A DNA stretch of 46,259 nucleotides from an uncultured Eubacterium sp. (lineage in GTDB: Bacteria > Bacillota > Clostridia > Lachnospirales > CAG-274): NCBI GenBank assembly GCA_900551755.1, contig URXK01000012.1, positions 1 through 46,259 on the forward strand. Direction: 5' to 3'. Shown here piece after piece: positions 25,021-34,817 of the stretch. Each line of letters opens with the position of its first letter. The first letter of the stretch is position 1. A program made the position numbers and the translations under genes. A model generated the notes under the pieces. It had not been told where the DNA came from. It did not search any database and worked only from the letters and a program-made list of their open reading frames with translations.

Positions 25021-26067
25021 ATGTATAGGGTATTACTTATTTTTAATAGTTATGAACTTCTTGAAGAAGTGAAAAAGTTAAGAATATGGAAAGAAAATTC
25101 TGATTTTATTATTGAAGATATAGCAAATGATGGAACTTCTGCTTACAGAAAGCTAAAAGAAAAGAAATATGATTTAGTTATAACAGAAATAAGAATTGTT
25201 GGCATAGATGGACTTCAGCTATTAAGACGAATTAAAAAAGAAGGTCTATGTCCTAGAGTGGTTTTATGCAGTGAATTTTTGGACTTTAATTATGCAAGAC
25301 AAGGCATAATATTAGGGGCGTATGATTATTTTGTTAGACCTTTTGATGAAAGACTTTTCTTTTCGCTTTTTAACAGAATTAAAAGTGAAACATTTGAAGA
25401 AAAGGCTGTTGAAATTTATCACATAGAAGAAATTATGACCTATTTTGAAAATAGGGATAAGGATATATATAATTACATAGATTCTTTATTTGATGAAATA
25501 TATAACAATGATAATGATATAATTAAAGCTGACAAAAAAGCTAGAAGTATATGTAAAACTGTTGTTGAAGATATTTTTGATAAAAATGAGTGGTTAGACT
25601 TATATATTTCAAAGGAAAGTCTTTATGGCTTTGATGGTATTAATGAAAGCAATCAAAATTCATACATAGATTATTACAAAAAAACTATAACTAGTCTTTT
25701 TGATAATTTTTGCGAGCTTAAATTAAAGTGTGGTAATGATATTATTAGAGAAGTTATAATGTACATACTTAATAATCCTGAAAATAATTTAAAACAGAAA
25801 AATATTGCATCGGAATTTTTTATAAATAGCTCTTATTTAAGTACAGTTTTTCTTGCTCAAACAGGCATAAGATTTGTAGATTATCTCACTACAGTAAAGC
25901 TTAAAAGAGTAGTTTATTTATTAAAAGAAACAAATATGAAAATTACGGATATTGCTGAAAGGCTTGATTACAAAGATATTGGCTATTTTTCTAGAATTTT
26001 TAAGAATAAATATAAGTTGCCTCCTTCAGCTTATAGATTATCTGATGGATATGATTTCCAAATATAA
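25021..26067 (+). CDS. AraC-family regulator with degenerate receiver domain
   Basis: A 348-residue regulator. The ATG at 25021 follows GAGGAGGGAT; an upstream TTG lies before that site and is rejected. Residues 1-115 have the receiver-domain pattern (YDLVITEIRIVGIDGLQLL, VVLCSEF, GAYDYFVRPFDE). The phosphoacceptor Asp is replaced by Glu (E56), the N-terminal acidic pair is missing (LLIFNSYE), and the conserved Lys is Arg (R106). It is therefore unlikely to be phosphorylated. The last ~100 residues form the two helix-turn-helix AraC domain (IASEFFINSSYLSTVFLAQT; ITDIAERLDYKDIGYFSRIFK). No histidine kinase is nearby. It probably activates the adjacent sulfonate importer and glycyl-radical operon. 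Confidence 0.86.
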   Translation: MYRVLLIFNSYELLEEVKKLRIWKENSDFIIEDIANDGTSAYRKLKEKKYDLVITEIRIVGIDGLQLLRRIKKEGLCPRVVLCSEFLDFNYARQGIILGAYDYFVRPFDERLFFSLFNRIKSETFEEKAVEIYHIEEIMTYFENRDKDIYNYIDSLFDEIYNNDNDIIKADKKARSICKTVVEDIFDKNEWLDLYISKESLYGFDGINESNQNSYIDYYKKTITSLFDNFCELKLKCGNDIIREVIMYILNNPENNLKQKNIASEFFINSSYLSTVFLAQTGIRFVDYLTTVKLKRVVYLLKETNMKITDIAERLDYKDIGYFSRIFKNKYKLPPSAYRLSDGYDFQI

Positions 26068-26114
26068 AATATTTACTGATATATTAAAATTAAATAGATT
26101 TTATTATTATATAG

Positions 26115-26163
26115 CACCTAATTTGACTGTATTAATGTAATAAGTTAAATTAGGTGTTTTTTT
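26115..26163 (+). terminator. terminator after AraC regulator
   Basis: CACCTAATTT (26115-26124) pairs with AAATTAGGTG (26147-26156), extended by GAC/GTT pairs, and seven T follow. It separates the regulator from the importer operon. Confidence 0.85.
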
Positions 26164-26211
26164 ATTGCGGTATAAAGGTATTTTATGGAAAAAAATTAAA
26201 ATTTATTCATA

Positions 26212-26239
26212 TTTACAAAAAAATTTATAAGAGTATAAT
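26212..26239 (+). promoter_or_regulatory. promoter of the sulfonate importer / glycyl radical operon
   Basis: TTTACA (26212-26217) and TATAAT (26234-26239) are 16 bp apart. Downstream, CACATA (26260-26265) and TATGTG (26284-26289) form inverted arms within TTAA-rich flanks, which could be a regulator site or a leader hairpin. The -35 is imperfect, fitting activator dependence. Confidence 0.55.
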
Positions 26240-26330
26240 ATCAATAAATTAACTTAATTCACATAGGTAAAGGGTAAATTGATTATGTGGTTAAGTATAT
26301 AAAACTTAATTATGAAAGGTGGAATTTGAA

Positions 26331-27320
26331 ATGAAGAAATTATTATTAGTAGCATTATCAGCAATTATGGCAACAATAGGTTTAGCAGGTTGCGGGGCAT
26401 CAAGCACAACAGCAGATAATAGTCAAAATAACGAAACTGTATTAAAAATAGCTGCTCAGCCTTATCCATTATATACACCAGTATATGTAGCTTACAAGTT
26501 AGGATATTTAGATGAAGAACTTAATGCAGTAGGTGCTAAATATGAATGGAAGTCATTTAAGTCTGGTCCTCTTGTAAATGAAGCTGTAGCAGCCGGAGAG
26601 GCAGATTTAGGATTTATGGCTGACTTACCAGCAATTATTGCAAAGTCAAATGGACTTCCTATTGAAATAGTATCTAATGTAGCTTATGGAGAAAAAGGAC
26701 TTGCTGTTCTTGTTAAGTCAGACTCTGATATTAAAAGTATTTCTGAATTAAAGGGTAAAAAAGTTGCTTATGCTACTGGTTCTTATGCACAGCATCTTTT
26801 AGCACTTCTTTTATCAAAGGAAGGTCTTACATTAAATGATGTTCAATCTATAAACTTAGGAGCTGGTGACCAGCCGGCAGCACTTTCTAGTGGTGAAGTT
26901 GATGCTATTGTTATATGGGAACAGTATATTTCACAGCTTACTAGCGATGGCACAGCAAAGGTACTTGCAGATGGTACTGGTGTTAAAAAGGGCAATATGA
27001 TTACTTATGCCTTATCAGACTATGCTAATAAAAATCCTCAAGTTATTGAAGCATATATAAAGGCATTAAATAGGGCTAATGAAGTAATTAAAAACAATCC
27101 TGAACAGGCTGCTGAAGCTGTTGCAGATGATTTTGGCGTAAGTAAAGATTTAATGCTTAAAATTATACCTAATTTTACATATTCAACTGACTTTACAAAT
27201 GATGATATAGCTGAAATAACAAAGGTTAAAGACTTTTCACTTGAATCAGGAATTATAAAAAGTGATGTAGATATTAATAGCTTTATTAACAAAAAGTATT
27301 TAGAGGCTATTAAGCAATAA
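26331..27320 (+). CDS. ssuA: SsuA/TauA-like sulfonate-binding lipoprotein
   Basis: A 329-residue extracytoplasmic binding protein of the NitT/TauT/SsuA type. The ATG at 26331 follows AAAGGTGG. The signal peptide is MKKLLLVALSAIMATIGLAG ending in lipobox L-A-G-C, so it is membrane-anchored. Family landmarks are the YVAYKLGYLDEEL segment, GEADLGFMADLPAIIAKSNG, ELKGKKVAYATGSYAQHLL and SSGEVDAIVIWEQY. Family ligands are aliphatic sulfonates, taurine, nitrate and similar small anions. It is followed by permease, ATPase and a glycyl radical enzyme with sulfonate-lyase residues, so a short-chain sulfonate such as isethionate is the likely ligand. Confidence 0.88.
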   Translation: MKKLLLVALSAIMATIGLAGCGASSTTADNSQNNETVLKIAAQPYPLYTPVYVAYKLGYLDEELNAVGAKYEWKSFKSGPLVNEAVAAGEADLGFMADLPAIIAKSNGLPIEIVSNVAYGEKGLAVLVKSDSDIKSISELKGKKVAYATGSYAQHLLALLLSKEGLTLNDVQSINLGAGDQPAALSSGEVDAIVIWEQYISQLTSDGTAKVLADGTGVKKGNMITYALSDYANKNPQVIEAYIKALNRANEVIKNNPEQAAEAVADDFGVSKDLMLKIIPNFTYSTDFTNDDIAEITKVKDFSLESGIIKSDVDINSFINKKYLEAIKQ

Positions 27321-27334
27321 ATAAGGGTGATTAT

Positions 27335-28102
27335 ATGAGTAGTAAAAAAACTAAAAAGACTTTAGGTAATATAATATTATATTTAGCATTACCAATAATT
27401 TTAATTGTTATTTGGCAGTTTTATGATTTAGCAGGAAAGCTAACTTCTTACACAATGCCTTCCATTTCAGCTATTATAAACACAACTGTTGAGTACATAG
27501 CAAATGGTCAGCTTTTTGAAAATATTGGTATTAGCTTTTTAAGAGTTATAGAAGGATTTTTGTTAGCTTTAGCCTTAGCTTTTGTTATAGGAATTAGTGT
27601 ATCAATTTTTCCTAAGTTTGATACCTTTACTGATTTGGTTATTCAAATTTTAAGACCTATACCACCTATTGCTTGGATACCTCTTGCTATATTGTGGTTT
27701 GGAATAGGTCAAGGCTCTAAAATATTTATTATATTTTTAGGTGGATTTTTCCCAATATTTGTAAACACAGTAGAGGGTGTTAAAAACATAGATACAAAAT
27801 ATTTTGAGCTTGCAAAAGTTTATGAAATACCAAAACTAAAGCTAATAAATAAAATAATTATACCGGGAGCAATGCCGTCTATAATGACTGGTATACGACT
27901 TGGCTTAGGTAATGCTTGGGTATGCGTTGTTGCAGCAGAAATGATTGGTGCTACAAGTGGTGTAGGATTTATGCTTTCTGATGGCAGAAGTATGTCAAGA
28001 CCAGATATTGTTATTTTAGGTATGCTTATTGTTGGTATTGTTGGCAAAATAATGGACGACTTACTTAAGGTTTTAGGAAAAAAGCTAATAACTTGGAATT
28101 AA
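27335..28102 (+). CDS. ssuC: SsuC-like ABC transporter permease
   Basis: A 255-residue permease with about six transmembrane segments. The EAA coupling loop is recognisable as FELAKVYEIPKLKLINKIIIPGAMP (about residues 158-182), followed by the conserved GLGNAWVCVVAAEMIGA segment typical of SsuC/TauC. A GGGTGAT ribosome binding site precedes the ATG. The binding-protein gene ends 14 bases upstream and the ATPase gene starts 10 bases downstream. It forms the homodimeric channel of the sulfonate-type importer. Confidence 0.9.
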   Translation: MSSKKTKKTLGNIILYLALPIILIVIWQFYDLAGKLTSYTMPSISAIINTTVEYIANGQLFENIGISFLRVIEGFLLALALAFVIGISVSIFPKFDTFTDLVIQILRPIPPIAWIPLAILWFGIGQGSKIFIIFLGGFFPIFVNTVEGVKNIDTKYFELAKVYEIPKLKLINKIIIPGAMPSIMTGIRLGLGNAWVCVVAAEMIGATSGVGFMLSDGRSMSRPDIVILGMLIVGIVGKIMDDLLKVLGKKLITWN

Positions 28103-28112
28103 GGAGGTAGCT

Positions 28113-28880
28113 ATGGGAAATATTGTAGAAATTAATAATTTAACAAAAATTTTTGAAGCTAACGGTAAAAAGGTTACAGCTTTAGATAATATAAATCTTA
28201 ATATTGAAGAAGGAAACTTTGTATCAATTATAGGAGGCAGTGGCTGTGGAAAAAGTACAATGCTTAGAATAATTGGAGGTTTAGAAAATCAGTACAATGG
28301 TCAAGTAATTGTAAATGGCAGTTCTGTTACAAAGGCGTCAAGGGATAAAGGATTTATATTTCAAGACCATAGACTTTTACCCTGGCTTACAGTAAAGGAA
28401 AATATACAATTTAGTTTGCCAGATTCACAAAAAAATAATATTGAGCTTATTAAGGAAAATCTTGAACTTGTAGGTTTGTCTGATTTTGAAAATGCTTATC
28501 CTAAACAACTTTCAGGTGGTATGGCACAAAGGGTAGCAATAGCTAGAGCTTTAGCCAATAAGCCTAAAATACTTTTGTTAGATGAACCTTTTGGTGCATT
28601 AGACGCTATAACTAGAATGAACTTGCAAGAGCAGATACTTAAAATATGGAGAAAAGAGAAAATAACAATGATTATTGTTACTCACGATATTGATGAGGCT
28701 GTTTATCTTGGCAGTAAGGTTGTTGTAATGACACCTCGTCCAGGTAGAATAAAGAAAATAATAGATGTTGATTTAGGCACACCTAGAAAAAGAACTGGTA
28801 CAGTTTTTAATGAAGCAAGGGAAAAAATATATAGAGAATTTTTTAAAGATGTAGAAATGCCTATTGAATATAACATATAG
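28113..28880 (+). CDS. ssuB: SsuB-like ABC transporter ATP-binding protein
   Basis: A 255-residue ATPase of the nitrate/sulfonate/taurine importer class. Walker A is GGSGCGKST (41-49), the Q-loop is in FIFQDHRLLPWLTV, the signature LSGGMAQRVAIARAL starts at 133, Walker B ends in D157-E158 and the switch His is H191. The MTPRPGRIKKI segment near the C-terminus is typical of SsuB/TauB. AAGGAGG precedes the ATG. The next gene, the glycyl radical enzyme, begins after 15 bases, so import and catabolism are transcribed together. Confidence 0.92.
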   Translation: MGNIVEINNLTKIFEANGKKVTALDNINLNIEEGNFVSIIGGSGCGKSTMLRIIGGLENQYNGQVIVNGSSVTKASRDKGFIFQDHRLLPWLTVKENIQFSLPDSQKNNIELIKENLELVGLSDFENAYPKQLSGGMAQRVAIARALANKPKILLLDEPFGALDAITRMNLQEQILKIWRKEKITMIIVTHDIDEAVYLGSKVVVMTPRPGRIKKIIDVDLGTPRKRTGTVFNEAREKIYREFFKDVEMPIEYNI

Positions 28881-28895
28881 AAAGGAGCAAATAAA

Positions 28896-31373
28896 ATGTC
28901 TATTGAAAAAGTTTTATCTCCACAGGAGAAAAGAATTAAGTCTGAAATAAATAATAATGCTAAAAATATTAATAGTAGAGCAGGACAAATATTAAAAACA
29001 ATAAGGAGTGCAAAACCTCAAATTGATGTTGAAAGAGGTTTATACTTTACTCAATCTTTTAAAGAAACAGAGGGACAACCACTTAATTTAAGATGGGCAA
29101 AGGCACTTTATCATTATGCCAAAAATGCTACAGTATATATTGATGATAATCAGCTTTTAGTTGGTAGAAGTGGCAAAAAGGGTAGATACGGCATACTTTA
29201 TCCTGAACTTGATGGAAATATATATGATGAAGTTATAAAGCGTATGCCAGAAAGAGAAAATTCGCCTTTTGATGTATCTGCTGAGGATATGGAAATAATT
29301 GCTAATGAAATTTCGCCTTATTGGAAAGGAAAAACTTTTCACGAAAATTTTGCAAAATCCCTTACAGAAGAAACTACTAAACTTACATATAATAATGACA
29401 ATGAGCTTACATCAAGATACATTGTTAATGAAACAGCTTCTTTTCGTTCTTCTATACAATGGGTTCACGATTATGAAATAGTGCTTCAAAAAGGTTTTAA
29501 GGGCATTAAAAAAGAGGCTGAAGAAAAATTAGCTAATCTTGATGAATATAGTCCTCTTGATTATACTGAAAAAAGACCATTTTTGGAGGCTACAATTATA
29601 ATTTGCGATTCTATTATATTGTGGGCAAATAGACACGGTGATTTAGCTGAAAAATTGGCAGAAAGTGAAACAGATGCTGTAAGAAAAGCTGAGCTTGAAA
29701 AAATAGCTGATATTTGCCACTATGTGCCAGAAAATCCTCCAAGAACTTTTTATGAGGCTATGCAGGCACAGTGGTTTACACAAATGTTTTCAAGAATAGA
29801 ACAGAAAACTGGAACAATTATATCTAATGGTAGAATGGACCAATATTTATATCCATTTTACAAAAAAGATATTGAAGAAGGTATTATTACAGATAATCAA
29901 GTGCAGGAGCTTTTTGAGTGTATGTGGGTTGCAATGGCTCAATTTATTGACCTTTATCTTTCAGAAACAGGTGGTGCTTTTAACGAGGGCTATGCTCACT
30001 GGGAGGCTGTTACAATAGGTGGCCAAACTAAAGAGGGTTATGATGCCGTAAATGAACTTACTTATATATTGTTAAAATCTAAGAGAGAATTTCCTCTTAA
30101 TTATCCAGACCTTGCTGCTAGAATACATACTAATAGCCCTAAGAGATATTTATATGAAGTGGCTGAAACAATTAAGGCTGGCGAAGGTTTTCCTAAACTT
30201 ATAAATGATGAAGATGTTATACCTTTGTTACTTTCTAAGGGAGCAAAATTTGATGAAGCCTATGACTACAGTGTATCAGGCTGTGCAGAGTGCCGTATGC
30301 CAAATAGAGATACATACACAAGTCCTAATGCTTATATTAACTTTGCTGCTGCCCTTGAAATGGTTATATACAATGGTAAAATGGAGAAATACGGAAATGA
30401 GGTTTTAGGTCTTGAAACAGGTGAATTTGAAGACTTTAAAACTTTTGATGAACTTTTACAAGCCTTTTTAAAGCAACAAAGATACTTTATTAAGCACGCT
30501 TTTATTCAGCAGAGAGAAATAATTAGACTTAGAGCAGAGCATTTTGCCTCACCTTTAGGTTCTGCACTTCATAAACTTTGCCGAGATACTTACACAGATA
30601 TACATCAGCCTAAAATTGAAGGCGGTATTGATTTAGGTTATTTTGAGTATATGGGTTTTGCAACTGTCATTGACTCATTAGCTGCAATTAAGAAAATTGT
30701 TTTTGAAGATAAAAAAATAACTTTAGGTCAACTTAAGGAAGCTCTTGAACATAATTTTAAGGGTTATGAGGCTATTCGTCAGCTTTTACTTAATGCCCCT
30801 AGCTATGGTAATAATGACCCATACACTGATTGGATAGGAAAACTTTTAGATAAAGAGGCACAGGAGTTTACAGAAAAATATGGTAGTGAATTAGGTGTTC
30901 ATCTTGACCTTAGACTTGTACCATTTACATCTCACGTACCTTTTGGTAAGGTTGTTAGTGCTACACCTAATGGACGATTTGCATACACTCCTCTTTCTGA
31001 TGGTTCAAGTGCATCTCAGGGGGCAGATATTAATGGTCCAACAGCCGTTTTACTTTCAAATTATGCAACAAAGAACTTTAATCACAATGAACACGCTGGT
31101 AGACTTTTAAATATTAAATTAAGTCCAGCTTGCGTAAAGGGTGAGGAAGGTACAGAAAAGTTAGTTCATTTTATCGAGGCTTGGAGAGATTTAAAACTAT
31201 GGCATATTCAGTTTAATGTATTAAATACAGATACATTAAAAGATGCACAAAAACATCCAGAAAACTATGGTAATCTTCTTGTAAGAATTGCAGGCTATAG
31301 TGCTTACTTTACAGAGCTTACAAAGGATTTGCAAGATGATATTATTTCCAGAACAGAACACGAGGCGATATAA
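28896..31373 (+). CDS. islA: glycyl radical enzyme, probable isethionate sulfite-lyase
   Basis: An 825-residue glycyl radical enzyme, full length. The radical site is G800 in RIAGYSAYF and the thiyl site is C463 with E465 in SGCAECRMPNRDTY. Further candidate active-site residues are R184 and Q188 (FRSSIQ), and R673 and F677 (LRLVPF). As I remember the Bilophila wadsworthia IslA numbering, the sulfonate-binding and catalytic set is R189, Q193, C468, E470, R678, F682 and G805; every one is here at a constant offset of -5. Diol dehydratases and choline lyase (CutC) use different substrate-contact residues. The reaction would be isethionate -> acetaldehyde + sulfite. A related C-S lyase (for example for DHPS) cannot be excluded. 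It lies behind a sulfonate-type ABC importer and 2 bases before its activase. No aldehyde dehydrogenase or sulfite reductase is in the window. Confidence 0.82.
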   Translation: MSIEKVLSPQEKRIKSEINNNAKNINSRAGQILKTIRSAKPQIDVERGLYFTQSFKETEGQPLNLRWAKALYHYAKNATVYIDDNQLLVGRSGKKGRYGILYPELDGNIYDEVIKRMPERENSPFDVSAEDMEIIANEISPYWKGKTFHENFAKSLTEETTKLTYNNDNELTSRYIVNETASFRSSIQWVHDYEIVLQKGFKGIKKEAEEKLANLDEYSPLDYTEKRPFLEATIIICDSIILWANRHGDLAEKLAESETDAVRKAELEKIADICHYVPENPPRTFYEAMQAQWFTQMFSRIEQKTGTIISNGRMDQYLYPFYKKDIEEGIITDNQVQELFECMWVAMAQFIDLYLSETGGAFNEGYAHWEAVTIGGQTKEGYDAVNELTYILLKSKREFPLNYPDLAARIHTNSPKRYLYEVAETIKAGEGFPKLINDEDVIPLLLSKGAKFDEAYDYSVSGCAECRMPNRDTYTSPNAYINFAAALEMVIYNGKMEKYGNEVLGLETGEFEDFKTFDELLQAFLKQQRYFIKHAFIQQREIIRLRAEHFASPLGSALHKLCRDTYTDIHQPKIEGGIDLGYFEYMGFATVIDSLAAIKKIVFEDKKITLGQLKEALEHNFKGYEAIRQLLLNAPSYGNNDPYTDWIGKLLDKEAQEFTEKYGSELGVHLDLRLVPFTSHVPFGKVVSATPNGRFAYTPLSDGSSASQGADINGPTAVLLSNYATKNFNHNEHAGRLLNIKLSPACVKGEEGTEKLVHFIEAWRDLKLWHIQFNVLNTDTLKDAQKHPENYGNLLVRIAGYSAYFTELTKDLQDDIISRTEHEAI

Positions 31374-31375
31374 CA

Positions 31376-32272
31376 ATGAAAGATTATGTATTTAATATAC
31401 AGCATTACTCACTTCACGATGGTCCAGGTATAAGGACCATCGTTTTTCTTAAAGGTTGTCCTTTACGATGCAGGTGGTGCTGTAATCCAGAGTCACAAAA
31501 TTATAATAAAGAAATATCCTATGTAAATAACAAATGTATTGGTTTAAGTGAGTGTGGATTTTGTAGTCAAGTATGCGATGAAAAGGCTATTAAATTTGAA
31601 GATAAAGCTATTATTAATCATTTAAAGTGTACAAATTGCCTTAAGTGTGCAGATGTATGTCCTTCAAAGGCTATAAAAACAGAGGGAAAATTGTATTCTG
31701 TTGATGAAATATTAGATATTGTTGAAAGAGATTCGGTATTTTATGGTCACGGTGATGGAGGTTTAACAATAAGTGGAGGTGAGCCTTTATCTCATAAGGA
31801 TTTTGTAATTGAATTACTTAAAGAAGCTAAAAAAAGAAGAATAAACACAGCAATAGAAACTTGTGGATATGTAGATTATGATAATTTGTACAATGCAGCA
31901 AAATATTTAGACACAATACTTTTTGATATTAAGTCAATAAATAGTGAAAAGCACAGAGAATATACAGGATATAATAATGAAAAAATATTATATAATTTTG
32001 AACAACTATGTGTAGATTATCCCAATTTGCCTAAAAAGGTAAGAACACCTATTATACCTAATTTTAATGATAGTGAAAAAGATATAAAGAAAATATTAGA
32101 CTTTATTAAGGATAAGCCTAATGTAATATACGAACCTTTAAAATATCATAGCTTTGGCAAAGGAAAGTATAAGGCGTTAGGAAGAAATTATCCAATGGGT
32201 GATGTGGTGTTGACTGATGAAAAATTTAGTAAAATTGTAGACCTTTGCAAAAGAGAATTGCCAGTTAATTAA
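31376..32272 (+). CDS. islB: glycyl radical enzyme activase (radical SAM)
   Basis: A 298-residue radical SAM activase. The SAM-cluster motif is C28-x3-C32-x2-C35 (GCPLRCRWC), after the family start YSLHDGPGIRTIVFLKG. A ferredoxin-like insert follows with two cysteine sets: C54, C60, C63, C67 and C85, C88, C91, C95, which are typical of activases of the dehydratase/C-S lyase glycyl radical enzymes rather than PFL activase. GGLTISGGEPL (about 125-135) is the conserved SAM-binding stretch. The first set has an unusual C-x5-C spacing. It starts 2 bases after the lyase stop, so the two are translationally coupled. It installs the radical on Gly800 of the upstream enzyme. Confidence 0.92.
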   Translation: MKDYVFNIQHYSLHDGPGIRTIVFLKGCPLRCRWCCNPESQNYNKEISYVNNKCIGLSECGFCSQVCDEKAIKFEDKAIINHLKCTNCLKCADVCPSKAIKTEGKLYSVDEILDIVERDSVFYGHGDGGLTISGGEPLSHKDFVIELLKEAKKRRINTAIETCGYVDYDNLYNAAKYLDTILFDIKSINSEKHREYTGYNNEKILYNFEQLCVDYPNLPKKVRTPIIPNFNDSEKDIKKILDFIKDKPNVIYEPLKYHSFGKGKYKALGRNYPMGDVVLTDEKFSKIVDLCKRELPVN

Positions 32273-32522
32273 ATTTATGTAATTAATATTTTGTATAAAC
32301 ATAAAATAGCATTTAAAAATGTTGTTATTGCAATATTAATAATGTAAAAACATTCAAAAATTGCAAAAAGGGATAAAAATTACCCTAAAAATGAATTTTT
32401 TTAACCTTAAACTTGCAAATTTTTAAAAATTATGTTGAAATTTATATAGAAAATTGATATACTTATTTTATATTAGCTATTTATAGCTTGTCGTCATTTA
32501 ATATTTTAGGAGGAAAAATAAA
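32273..32522 (+). promoter_or_regulatory. intergenic region with promoter for the hydratase
   Basis: TTGAAA (32435-32440) and TATACT (32458-32463) are 17 bp apart, about 55 bases before the hydratase ATG. Upstream, nested inverted repeats GCAAT...ATTGC and AATGT...ACATT (about 32330-32380) could form a hairpin ending the previous operon, but no T-run follows directly. AGGAGGA precedes the ATG. Confidence 0.6.
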
Positions 32523-34817
32523 ATGGTTGAATTATTTAAAACTGGTGCATATTATGTAAATGACCAGCTTATTCCTGATGACGGAAGTGCTGAGGCAAAA
32601 CTTGCACAAATGGGTATATCTACTACTAAAGAAGAGGCTGTAAAGAACACTATGGCTTATGGTATTCTTCAGGCTCACAACACAAGTGACAATATGGATA
32701 ACTTAAAGATTAAGTTTGACTGTATGGCAAGTCACGATATTACTTATGTTGGTATTATTCAGACAGCAAGTGCTTCTGGTATGGAAAAGTTCCCTATTCC
32801 TTATGTTCTTACTAACTGTCACAATTCTCTATGTGCAGTAGGTGGTACTATTAATGAAGATGACCATATGTTTGGTTTATCTGCAGCTAAGAAGTACGGT
32901 GGTATTTATGTTCCTGCTCATCAGGCTGTTATTCATCAGTATATGAGAGAAATGATGTCTGGTTGTGGCAAAATGATTTTAGGCTCTGACTCTCATACTC
33001 GTTATGGTGCTTTAGGTACTATGGCTATTGGTGAAGGTGGCGGTGAGCTTGCAAAGCAGCTTTTATGCCAGACTTATGATGTTGCTAGACCTGATGTTAT
33101 TGGTATTTATCTTACTGGTAAGCCTGAGCCTTATGTTGGTCCTCAGGATATTGCTCTTGCTATTATTGGTGCTGTATTTGAAAACGGCTATGTTAAGAAC
33201 AAGGTAATGGAATTTATTGGTGATGGTATTGAAGGTCTTGGCGTTGAATACAGAAATGGTATTGATGTTATGACTACTGAAACTACTTGTCTTTCATCTG
33301 TTTGGAAAACTGATGACAAGGTTAAGGAATACTATGTAGCTCACGGAAGAGTTGATGACTTTAAGAAACTTGAACCAAAGAATGGTGCTTATTATAATGG
33401 TATTGTTTATGTGGATTTATCTAAGGTTAAGCCTATGATTGCTATGCCTTTCCACCCAAGCAATACATACACAATTGATGACTTAAATGCTAACTTAATG
33501 GATATTCTTGATGAAGTAGAAAAGAAGGCTGTTAAGACTATTGATAACCCTAATATTAAGTTTGAACTTAAAAACAAGGTAAGAAATGGCAAGCTTTATG
33601 TTGACCAAGGTGTTATTGCTGGTTGTGCTGGTGGTACTTATGATAATATTTGCGATGTTGCAGATATTCTTGATGGCCATACTATTGGTGCTGATGATTT
33701 TGCTCTTAGTGTTTATCCATCAAGTCAGCCTACATTTATGACTCTTGTTGAAAATGGCTCTATATTTAAACTTATGCAGGCTGGTGCTACAGTTCGTTCA
33801 GCTTTCTGTGGTCCTTGCTTTGGTGCTGGTGATGTACCTAGCAATCAGGGTTTAAGTATTAGACACTCTACTAGAAACTTCCCTAATAGAGAAGGTTCTA
33901 AGCCTGGTAATGGTCAGATTGCAGGTGTAGCTCTTATGGACGCTCGTTCTATTGCTGCTACAGCTGTTAATAAGGGTTACTTAACTCCAGCTAATGAAAT
34001 TGATGTTAATTTCTCTAAGCCTAAGTATTTCTTTAATAAATCTGTTTATGACAATAGAGTTTACTTTGGCTATGGTAAGGCTGATACAAGTCTTGAGCTT
34101 AAGTATGGTCCTAACATTAAGCCTTGGCCAAAGATGTGTGCTTTAACTGACAACTTAATATTAAAGGTAGCAAGTCTTATTACTGACCCTGTTACTACTA
34201 CTGATGAGCTTATTCCTTCAGGTGAAACAAGTTCATATCGTTCTAATCCTTTAGGTCTTGCTGAATTTACACTTTCAAGAAAAGACCCTAACTATGTTCC
34301 TACAGCTAAGGCTATTCAGGTAGCTGAAAAGGCTAGAGAAGAAGGCAAGTCACCTGTTGAGGCTGTAAGTGAATTAGGTGCAGTATGGGATACAGTTAAG
34401 GCTAAGTTTGATATTAATACTGACAACACTGGTATTGGTAGTACAATATTTGCTGTTAAGCCTGGTGATGGTTCTGCAAGAGAGCAGGCTGCATCTTGTC
34501 AGAAGGTTCTTGGTGGTTGGGCAAACATTGCTAATGAATACGCAACTAAGAGATACCGTTCTAACCTTATTAACTGGGGTATGCTTCCATTCCTCTTTAA
34601 TGAAGAACTTCCATTTGAAAATGGTGACTTTATATTTGTGCCTAATGTTGCACAGGGTGTTGCTGACAAGAAGTCTGAATTTACAGCTTATGTTGTTAAA
34701 AATGGCGAAATGAAAGAATTTACTCTTAAAATGGGTGAACTTACTGATGATGAAAGAAAGATTATTCTTGCAGGTTGCCTTATTAACTACAACAAAAATC
34801 TTGCAAAAAATAAGTAA
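32523..34817 (+). CDS. ybhJ: aconitase-family hydratase (YbhJ-like)
   Basis: A 764-residue protein of the aconitase superfamily, most like the stand-alone hydratases related to E. coli YbhJ. The three cluster cysteines are C368 (GVIAGCAGG), C429 and C432 ([11 protein letters not shown]), consistent with a [4Fe-4S] cluster. Other aconitase-type segments are [22 protein letters not shown] (154-175) and the C-terminal swivel-like part with [10 protein letters not shown]. Its substrate is not established; it is diverged from AcnA/AcnB and from LeuCD/homoaconitase. Codon use is strongly biased to favoured codons, like the glycolytic genes beside it, suggesting high expression. It has its own promoter, and no other TCA gene is nearby. 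Confidence 0.82.
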   Translation: MVELFKTGAYYVNDQLIPDDGSAEAKLAQMGISTTKEEAVKNTMAYGILQAHNTSDNMDNLKIKFDCMASHDITYVGIIQTASASGMEKFPIPYVLTNCHNSLCAVGGTINEDDHMFGLSAAKKYGGIYVPAHQAVIHQYMREMMSGCGKMILGSDSHTRYGALGTMAIGEGGGELAKQLLCQTYDVARPDVIGIYLTGKPEPYVGPQDIALAIIGAVFENGYVKNKVMEFIGDGIEGLGVEYRNGIDVMTTETTCLSSVWKTDDKVKEYYVAHGRVDDFKKLEPKNGAYYNGIVYVDLSKVKPMIAMPFHPSNTYTIDDLNANLMDILDEVEKKAVKTIDNPNIKFELKNKVRNGKLYVDQGVIAGCAGGTYDNICDVADILDGHTIGADDFALSVYPSSQPTFMTLVENGSIFKLMQAGATVRSAFCGPCFGAGDVPSNQGLSIRHSTRNFPNREGSKPGNGQIAGVALMDARSIAATAVNKGYLTPANEIDVNFSKPKYFFNKSVYDNRVYFGYGKADTSLELKYGPNIKPWPKMCALTDNLILKVASLITDPVTTTDELIPSGETSSYRSNPLGLAEFTLSRKDPNYVPTAKAIQVAEKAREEGKSPVEAVSELGAVWDTVKAKFDINTDNTGIGSTIFAVKPGDGSAREQAASCQKVLGGWANIANEYATKRYRSNLINWGMLPFLFNEELPFENGDFIFVPNVAQGVADKKSEFTAYVVKNGEMKEFTLKMGELTDDERKIILAGCLINYNKNLAKNK

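Noticed and set aside
28896..31373. Glycerol/propanediol dehydratase, choline TMA-lyase or pyruvate formate-lyase
   Set aside because: The Arg/Gln/Arg/Phe set matches the sulfonate-lyase pattern, the importer is sulfonate-type, and no microcompartment, EutMN or PduL genes are present.
34378..34713. 111-codon + strand frame inside the hydratase gene
   Set aside because: Leu-rich off-frame reading of a strongly biased gene; no ribosome binding site or family resemblance.
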